NCBI GenBank assembly: GCA_034696485.1
Contig: JAQIWT010000936.1
Coordinates: forward strand, 1 to 13,639
Direction of reading: 5' to 3'
DNA: 13,639 bases
Source: Isohypsibius dastychi
Lineage: Eukaryota > Tardigrada > Eutardigrada > Parachela > Isohypsibiidae
This document shows positions 8,712 through 13,639 of the stretch, in pieces (the first letter of the stretch is position 1; each line of letters opens with the position of its first letter). Under the pieces are notes generated by a model. The model saw only the letters and a list, made by a program, of their open reading frames with translations, was not told the origin of the DNA and made no database searches. The translations under genes and the position numbers were made by a program.

Positions 8712-8873
8712 TACTCTATTCTGCCGATTAAGTGCGCCCCTTTTTTGCTGGGCCAGTTGGCTCACCAAGTGCGCAGCTGGAGGGTGCACCCGGGGTTTAC
8801 GCATAGTGTGCGTGGTGAGCCGATCGATACTGCGAAAAGGGGGGGGGGCTCACTTAATCGGCAGAATAGAGTA
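8712..8873. mobile_element. MITE-like element with 23-bp perfect terminal inverted repeats
   Basis: The 23 bases at 8712-8734 (TACTCTATTCTGCC then GATTAAGTG) are the exact reverse complement of 8851-8873. Pairing continues imperfectly inward, with C/T runs on the left against a G/A run that includes G10 at 8839-8848 on the right. The 162-bp element begins and ends in TA, which would fit the TA target duplication of Tc1/mariner-type elements. The inside shows no transposase, so it would be non-autonomous. The small open frame crossing it is not a supported gene. Confidence 0.6.
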
Positions 8874-9193
8874 ACTGGCGGACGACTCGACAGCTAAGCA
8901 CTTCAAGCTCCTGTCTCGCCATTAAATGCGCAGACAAGTTCCATAAACAAGTAAACAAGTTCGGTAAACAAGTTTACCGAATTCTTGCTAATTGCAATCC
9001 AAACTGCGCCTCTTTTTCCGCATTCGTCCATTTTGACGCTAGATCGACGCTCCCTAATGGGCTGTTCTGAATCAATTTTACCGGTGTGGTGTCTACCGCC
9101 CCCACATCAAATCAAAACTTCCCGTTAAAAGCCAGTCATTTCCTAGATTGTGCGTCCAGAGCTAAGTAACGTTATTTTTCTTGGAACACCACC
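8874..9193 (+). promoter_or_regulatory. Gene B 5' flank, probable promoter/5' UTR
   Basis: About 320 bp between the MITE-like element and the gene B start codon. No clear TATA box is seen. Short repeats of the form TAAACAAGT occur at 8944-8977, and the last one is part of a hairpin (TTCGGTAAAC, AA loop, GTTTACCGAA at 8960-8981). The last bases, CACCACC before ATGG, form a strong translation-start context. The transcription start cannot be placed. Confidence 0.4.
8960..8981. repeat. Short perfect hairpin upstream of gene B
   Basis: TTCGGTAAAC at 8960-8969 and GTTTACCGAA at 8972-8981 are reverse complements with a 2-base AA gap. It could be a dimeric protein-binding site or chance. There is no further evidence. 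Confidence 0.4.
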
Positions 9194-9993
9194 ATGGAGG
9201 TCTTCTTGAAGCTGCTCATTCTAATTCTCCAAAGATTAGCTGTGGCTGCTGGAAAAAATATCACGATGTGTCTATTAGTGGAAGATGACTCGTTCTACAC
9301 ATCCTATGGTCGTGTTGCGCCGGCGGTGGATTTAGCAATCTCACACGCTAACGACTTAATTTTACCACGGGGAATCCGTTTCCATTATTTGTACCAGTCA
9401 CTGGGCCCCTCGTGTTCAGGGGTCCAACATAAATCGCTGGTCAGGATTCTCCCACTGCTCGAAGGTGAACGCAAATGCGACGTTTTTCTCGGTGCTGGTA
9501 AGTTCATTCTTTATGTTTGATAAAACTCTGTAATTCAACTGAGAAAAAAACTTGTCGTTTAAGAATTGTTTAGAACCAAAACAATTAGAACCAAAACCAA
9601 AACTTGTCGTTTAACAATTGTTTAGAACCAAAACGATTTTGTACTTTCTTCCAATTTTTTTGGGTGTGGCTAATGCTTTAGATACAGGCGTCTGTTACAT
9701 GACCTTATGGGAATTGTCTTGCTTTTATAACAGACGATTCACGGCATTCTTAACGCAGATTGGTAGGCAAGCCTTTTTAAACAGAGGCATTATTCGAAAG
9801 CCAACAAAACGTGAGGTCTGGGGCTTGATTCGATTGCATGTTTTTCTCGAAATTTCTTGAGCAAGTCTTTCATATCCTGATCGGTGCTTTAATTTCCAAC
9901 AAATGCAGAATTATTACCCGAATTTGATCCTGCGTGCTCACGTGGTTACCTTTCACTTGCAGGTTGCGCAACTTCCTCTGCAGCAATATACGG
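9194..9993 (+). CDS. Gene B signal peptide and N-terminal ectodomain (exons 1-2)
   Basis: Exon 1 (9194-9497) starts MEVFLKLLILILQRLAVAA, a hydrophobic signal peptide probably cut near residue 19-20. It then enters the ligand-binding fold: a NIT glycosylation site, RVAPAVDLAISHAND (the RVxPAxxLAxxxxN helix of the family), and CDVFLGAG at the splice. Exon 2 (9963-9993) is only 31 nt and supplies GCATSSAAIYG, the G-x-C segment that follows in receptor cyclases. Its phases (1 in, 2 out) fit both neighbours, which is the main support for such a small exon. Gene A's matching exons lie outside the window. Confidence 0.88.
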
Positions 9994-12900
9994 GTATGAA
10001 TAATTAAAAACGAGTCATTATCCACCATGGCCTATAGCGTTGAGCTGATTGCTTTGCACTTGTAAGCTCGATAATCGTATTTGTATCGAAATGCACTGTG
10101 GAATGGATATGTAGAAAACGGATCAACAAATTGTTGATCCGTTTTCTACATATCCATCAGTTTGAAATAATTTTAATACAACAATCATCAGTTTGAAATA
10201 ATTTTAGTTAGTGGTTTCACGTTGGCTACGTAGGTATTTCAGTTTGTTTTAAATTTCACTCTGAAGTGAGGCCACTCCAGGTGCATGCAAGTGCCAGTGT
10301 CTTTTCAAGAATGAGTATGCTCGGGAGGTGGACAAAAACGAGGAAACCTGTACTTTACAAGGGTTGCCTCCTATATAGGAGCCTATACTGTAGGGGTAAA
10401 CGAAAATCGTGTCGCCATTTTGACATACATATTTTTTGTGAATGAGTGGCGAGCGCATTACAAAATTCCCACAGAAAATTCCCTTTGGAATGTGACCCAG
10501 AATAACTGAATTAACTGAATGTATTACAACCAACAGTTTTACTTCCCAGAGTGGCCGAAAACTACGCCATTCCTTTCCTTGGAGTTCCCTCAGCCGGCAT
10601 AGATTCACTCTCTCTCAATCCGGTCATGACTACATATTTCTACAATCAAAACATCCCATTTGGTTTCCAGCGCCTGGCCGATTTTCTCCTTCTGTTCCTC
10701 GAGACGAATGGATACATTCACATGTCGCTCATGCGTGACGACTCGTACAGTTTCTTCACGCTCTTCTCGAAATACATTATGAACATATTCCGGCAGAAAA
10801 ATCAAGCCATTTTTAAGGGGACATTGGAGCAGCCGTTTTTCAGCAAAACCGCGACTACTGCAGAATACGAAGAACTCATGCTAGTTGGAAATGAGCTGAC
10901 CAGAGGTGCATCAAACTGACATTATTATGAATCAAAATCTCTCTTAACAAGTGATTCTTGCAGTGACACTTATTTTCGCCCACGCCGACGCCGTGAGAGA
11001 AATCATGGTGAGAGACAAGACTGCCCCATGTTCGATATTTTCAAAATTCGTGTAATTTCCGTTTTTAGCTGGCGTGTAAAAAAGGAGGATGGACGGATGG
11101 CAGCTATGTGAGCGGAAATTGACGTTTAAAAAATTCCGCTGACTTTTCGCGTTCCAGATGTATGTAGCCGTGGAGATGTACGAGCTCTCCTACTGGGGAA
11201 CCATCAAGACAGTCAAAAACGATGGGAGAGACGAGGTAGGGCAAAGCCTGTTCCAGAGCCAAGCCGATATGTTCGCTCGGTCTGTTTTTGGGCAAACGGT
11301 ACAGACAGAAAGAAAACCTGGTACTGGCCTGACAGTAAAAGCTGTTACCGAGTGCGTCCCTGCAGATCACGAAAACTCAACATGTTCACTTTTTCAAAGG
11401 TACTCTCTTTCTTTCGGTCAGACAAGTGGAAGACATACAGTACTATGATCCACTATCGTGCATTCCCAAAGATACTGCGATTCCACAATTTAATAGGCGG
11501 TTGTTGTCGTCAGTTGGAGAACCTAGCGGAACGAATAAATTTGATTTCCATACGCTGAATTCTATGCCCGGTTACGGATAGGAACGCGGTTGGGCTAGCA
11601 AGATGCTCTATCTTTATTGGTTTATCTTTATCTATCTTTATCCCTATCTTTATCTGTATCGAACAATAGAATAGGTTTGTTACGTCGCATGGCTGTCCCC
11701 TAAAACCTCGAAGCGCGGTACCTTTGGGAATGCACAATAGACGTCATAAATCAGTATCAACTGCACCGAGCCGAGCTGAATCTGGATCGCCTCATTAACG
11801 ACGGACTTTTCTAATTCTCGCTTTCCAAGATCGAGCAGAGCGGTCAAAGATTGCGCTCTCAATTCGCTACTATAGGCGAAGTGGCATTTTTTCTCAATTC
11901 ACCTTACTTGAGCCAACACTCTTTGAACGTGTCCTGGACACTGGCAGAAGGCATGCGGACAGGGATACTTGACCAGTCTGACAGAAAAGCCGACATTTTG
12001 GGTCGCTACCACAAACTGAGCGAACTGACTGGCCACACCTTTTGACCGCAATACAGACACTTCAGGCCAGCATTAGTTGTCAGTCAAGTCCTATTGAATC
12101 TTTGAAGGTGTGGATGAGACGTCGCTGTACTTCCATACTGATGAAAATCGCTCTCGGGGGGCTGAATGGCATTCTTGTTAAAGTTGTTTGCTCAACTAAT
12201 GTGCTTATGCGATTTTGATTTTACAGCTTGCTGCCCAAGCTTTTCAGCATCTTCTAGTCGTGTCTCTCAGCAATACCGGCACAGGCTCGCTTGAAAACCA
12301 GCTAAGCGACAAGGTGAAAGCATTGGCAAAAGAAAAGTTCAAGTACGAATATAAACCGCTGGAAAAGGTATGATCCCCCCTGGATTACTGGTTGGATAAG
12401 TTAAGACATTTCAAATCGACGCAAAATGTTTCATTCAATAGTTGGATCCAATCGTAATTGGTCACTACGAAGCCGTAATGATCTACGCCAAGGAGTTGGC
12501 CAAAATGGCCAATGCAAGTCTGGACATCTCCAACGGCACTTTGATAACCTCACGAATGGCCGGCGAGAGTTATGATGGCATTTCAGATGAGCCGATTGTG
12601 ATGGGGGAAGACGGCGAACGTGATCGTGATTTCGACTTTAAGATGTTCGAGCCATACCGGCTCCGCTACGAAGTTTTTCTTCGGACAGTCAAAGTATGCA
12701 TCCACCTCCCGCCCCACCCCTTTGATAAAATCCCAACGCTTACCTCTTTTTTCAGTTCAGCTCAACAAACAAAACGGTCCGCTGGTTGAAAACCGGGTTC
12801 TGGCCGTCTCCCGATGGACAATTTCCGCCGGACGAACCACGTTGCGGTTTCCGGAATGACAAATGCCGCAGTGAGCTCTCCTCAGGGTTGTTAGCCGTTG

Positions 12901-13639
12901 CAACTGTTATACCGATCCTGGCAGTTATCGGCATGATCAGCGCCGGTGTCTTGCTGATTGTCAAGCTACAGTAAGCACGACGCGCTTACTATAATCACGG
13001 GACTAAGAAACGAGTCCCTGCAGAAAACTAAGAGCCAGCTATGATCCCAACTGGTGGCGAATTCCCTCGGATGATCTGACCGTTAAACAGAACCGCACAG
13101 GTAGCGGAGCATCAAAGAAGACACTGGTAAAAATTTTTTGTCATTTAAACGAATTACGACACCCGAATCCTCATAGCAAAGTCAGTCAACTGCTGGTGGG
13201 ACATCTGGTCTAACGGGATACTCTTCGTATATGTGTGACATATTGGCATCGTATAACGGTACCTTGGTGGCCCTGACCGAAGTTTCTGACCTCAAACTAA
13301 CACCTCACACTGAAATGATATCCAAACTAAACTTGGTAAATAAGCCCAAACCTTAATTAAAACTGCAAAATTTTAATGATTGTTGGGTTCACAGCTGAAA
13401 AGTTGCACCCATCCAAATCTACAGCGATTCATCGGACTGGGAATCAGAAATGATGGGATCTGCGAGTATATAATTGGTGAGCTCTGTTCTAAAGGATCCC
13501 TGACCGACATGCTGAACAACGACGTGGTTAAGCTTGATTGGAGTTTCAAAAACAGCTTGATTAAAGATCTCGTCCTGGTAAATTCCAGCAATTATTCTTG
13601 TCATCAGCTCAACAAGATGGTTGTGTTCAGGGAATGGCG
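9194..13639 (+). CDS. Gene B: receptor guanylate cyclase, 3' partial, exons 1-13
   Basis: Paralogue of gene A. Exons: 9194-9497, 9963-9993, 10550-10905, 10964-11007, 11069-11107, 11158-11235, 12227-12367, 12442-12693, 12756-12970, 13024-13126, 13177-13335, 13395-13577 and 13631 onward. The 1914 nt in the window read open for 638 codons and run off the right edge within the kinase-homology domain. Exons 3-12 have exactly the same lengths and phases as in gene A. ATG 9194 was chosen because it sits in CACCACCATGG and starts a signal peptide. Expected role: an extracellular signal drives cGMP production at the cell surface. The catalytic half is outside the window, so its activity cannot be judged here. 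Nothing seen suggests a pseudogene. Confidence 0.93.
9498..9962 (+). other. Gene B intron 1 with 36-bp direct repeat
   Basis: A 465-bp intron from GTAAGT to CACTTGCAG. It includes two near-identical 36-bp copies at 9547-9582 and 9599-9634 (one mismatch, core CTTGTCGTTTAA then AATTGTTTAGAACC). The 9618-9860 open frame starts inside the repeat and has no recognisable content. Confidence 0.7.
9547..9634. repeat. 36-bp tandem-like direct repeat
   Basis: Copies at 9547-9582 and 9599-9634 are separated by 16 bp of related AGAACCAAAAC sequence and differ at one position (9563 G against C). This is probably a local slippage duplication inside intron 1. Confidence 0.75.
10103..10157. repeat. Perfect palindrome with 27-bp arms
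   Basis: Left arm 10103-10129 (starts ATGGATATGTAGAAAACGG) and right arm 10131-10157 are exact reverse complements around one central base, A10130. It lies within intron 2 of gene B and has no counterpart in the visible part of gene A intron 2. In RNA it would form a near loop-free hairpin. Confidence 0.9.
10155..10206. repeat. 21-bp direct repeat next to palindrome
   Basis: The 21 bases CATCAGTTTGAAATAATTTT plus A occur at 10155-10175 and again at 10186-10206. The first copy overlaps the end of the palindrome's right arm by 3 bases, so palindrome and repeat may come from the same copying event. Confidence 0.8.
10550..12693 (+). CDS. Gene B ectodomain (exons 3-8)
   Basis: Same six exon sizes as gene A (356, 44, 39, 78, 141 and 252 nt). 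Protein differences are few: for example GIDSLSLNP for GIGSLSLSP in exon 3, WGTIKT for WGTIMT in exon 6, SNTGTGS for SDTGTGS in exon 7, and ISDEP for ISDLP in exon 8. The 5' part of exon 3 and exons 6-8 differ at scattered positions, whereas the 3' half of exon 3, intron 3 and exon 4 are identical to gene A. Confidence 0.9.
11236..12226 (+). other. Gene B intron 6 (991 bp)
   Basis: Counterpart of gene A intron 6, from GTAGGG to TTTTACAG, but about 290 bp longer. It contains a TATCTTTAT-rich simple repeat (11608-11660) and an unassigned 64-codon open frame at 11851-12045 that has a diverged counterpart in gene A intron 6. No exon here would keep the reading frame, and exon 6 to exon 7 joins directly in phase 0. 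Confidence 0.75.
11608..11660. repeat. TATCTTTAT-rich simple repeat
   Basis: Repeated CTATCTTTAT/TTATCTTTAT units form an imperfect microsatellite in intron 6 of gene B. There is no counterpart in gene A. Confidence 0.7.
12756..13126 (+). CDS. Gene B membrane segment and juxtamembrane (exons 9-10)
   Basis: The cysteine motif [13 protein letters not shown], then the transmembrane helix [18 protein letters not shown] onward to KL, and the basic juxtamembrane [14 protein letters not shown]. It is almost the same as gene A, with T to I and F to L changes inside the helix. Exon 10 ends KKTL in phase 0 at GTAAAA. Confidence 0.92.
13177..13639 (+). CDS. Gene B kinase-homology domain, start (exons 11-13)
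   Basis: Exon 11 (13177-13335) again has VALT in place of VAxK. Exon 12 (13395-13577) carries [16 protein letters not shown] and [16 protein letters not shown], matching gene A with I to M. Only nine bases of exon 13 (GMA) are inside the window. Exon 11 is the most diverged shared exon (about 24 of 159 nt), while the last 201 bp of the window differ from gene A at only 3 positions. Confidence 0.9.

Larger units (their letters stand above)
9994..10549 (+). other. Gene B intron 2 (556 bp)
   Basis: Runs from GTATGA to ACTTCCCAG. It carries a long perfect palindrome and a 21-bp direct repeat, listed separately. From about 10310 on it is similar to 85-302 upstream of gene A exon 3. The minus-strand open frame across its 3' part and exon 3 also exists opposite gene A and is a shadow of the duplicated exon. 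Confidence 0.75.

Noticed and set aside
8650-8874. 74-codon open frame as a small cysteine-rich protein.
   Set aside because: It spans the inverted-repeat element and its G run; it is better explained as element sequence.
11608-11660. TATC-rich repeat considered as a CRISPR or satellite array.
   Set aside because: Irregular short units without spacers; a simple microsatellite inside an intron of an animal gene.

Overview
The window is animal nuclear DNA. Its genes are split into many small exons by GT-AG introns, mostly about 50-60 bp with a few of several hundred bp. The encoded proteins are receptor-type (membrane) guanylate cyclases, a metazoan family. The compact introns and the tandem receptor-cyclase cluster fit an invertebrate such as a nematode, tardigrade or flatworm, but the sequence alone does not let me name the species.

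Layout. (1) 1-302 is the end of intron 2 of gene A. (2) 303-5446, plus strand, is gene A, a receptor guanylate cyclase missing only its first two exons, which lie left of the window. Its twenty exons join without a stop or frame break, from the ligand-binding ectodomain through the membrane segment, kinase-homology domain and hinge helix to the guanylate cyclase domain and a TAA stop. (3) 5447-9193 lies between the genes and is a graveyard. It holds a minus-strand broken frame with a LysM-like end (5698-6338), a dead plus-strand copy of the cyclase 3' end (6731-7708), a possible further cyclase exon scrap near 8332, and two short inverted-repeat elements. (4) 9194-13639, plus strand, is gene B, a paralogue of gene A that starts at an ATG in a good context and runs off the right edge inside the kinase-homology domain.

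Genes A and B have the same exon sizes and phases at all ten fully shared exons (3-12). If gene A's missing exons match exons 1-2 of gene B, the full coding length is 3156 nt, or 1051 residues, normal for this family. The duplication unit is about 10.2 kb. Divergence is patchy: exon 11 differs at about 24 of 159 positions, whereas one 268-bp stretch that includes a whole intron is identical. This suggests gene conversion after duplication.

The products should be homodimeric single-pass receptors that turn an extracellular signal into cGMP. The pseudokinase domain lacks the usual lysine, while the cyclase domain of gene A keeps the metal-binding, guanine-selecting and transition-state residues. 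I found no bacterial-type operon, CRISPR array, tRNA or rRNA, and nothing that looks like a wholly new biological system. The most unusual items are the conversion-like tracts, the dead third cyclase, the LysM-like relic and a perfect 27-bp-arm palindrome in an intron of gene B.
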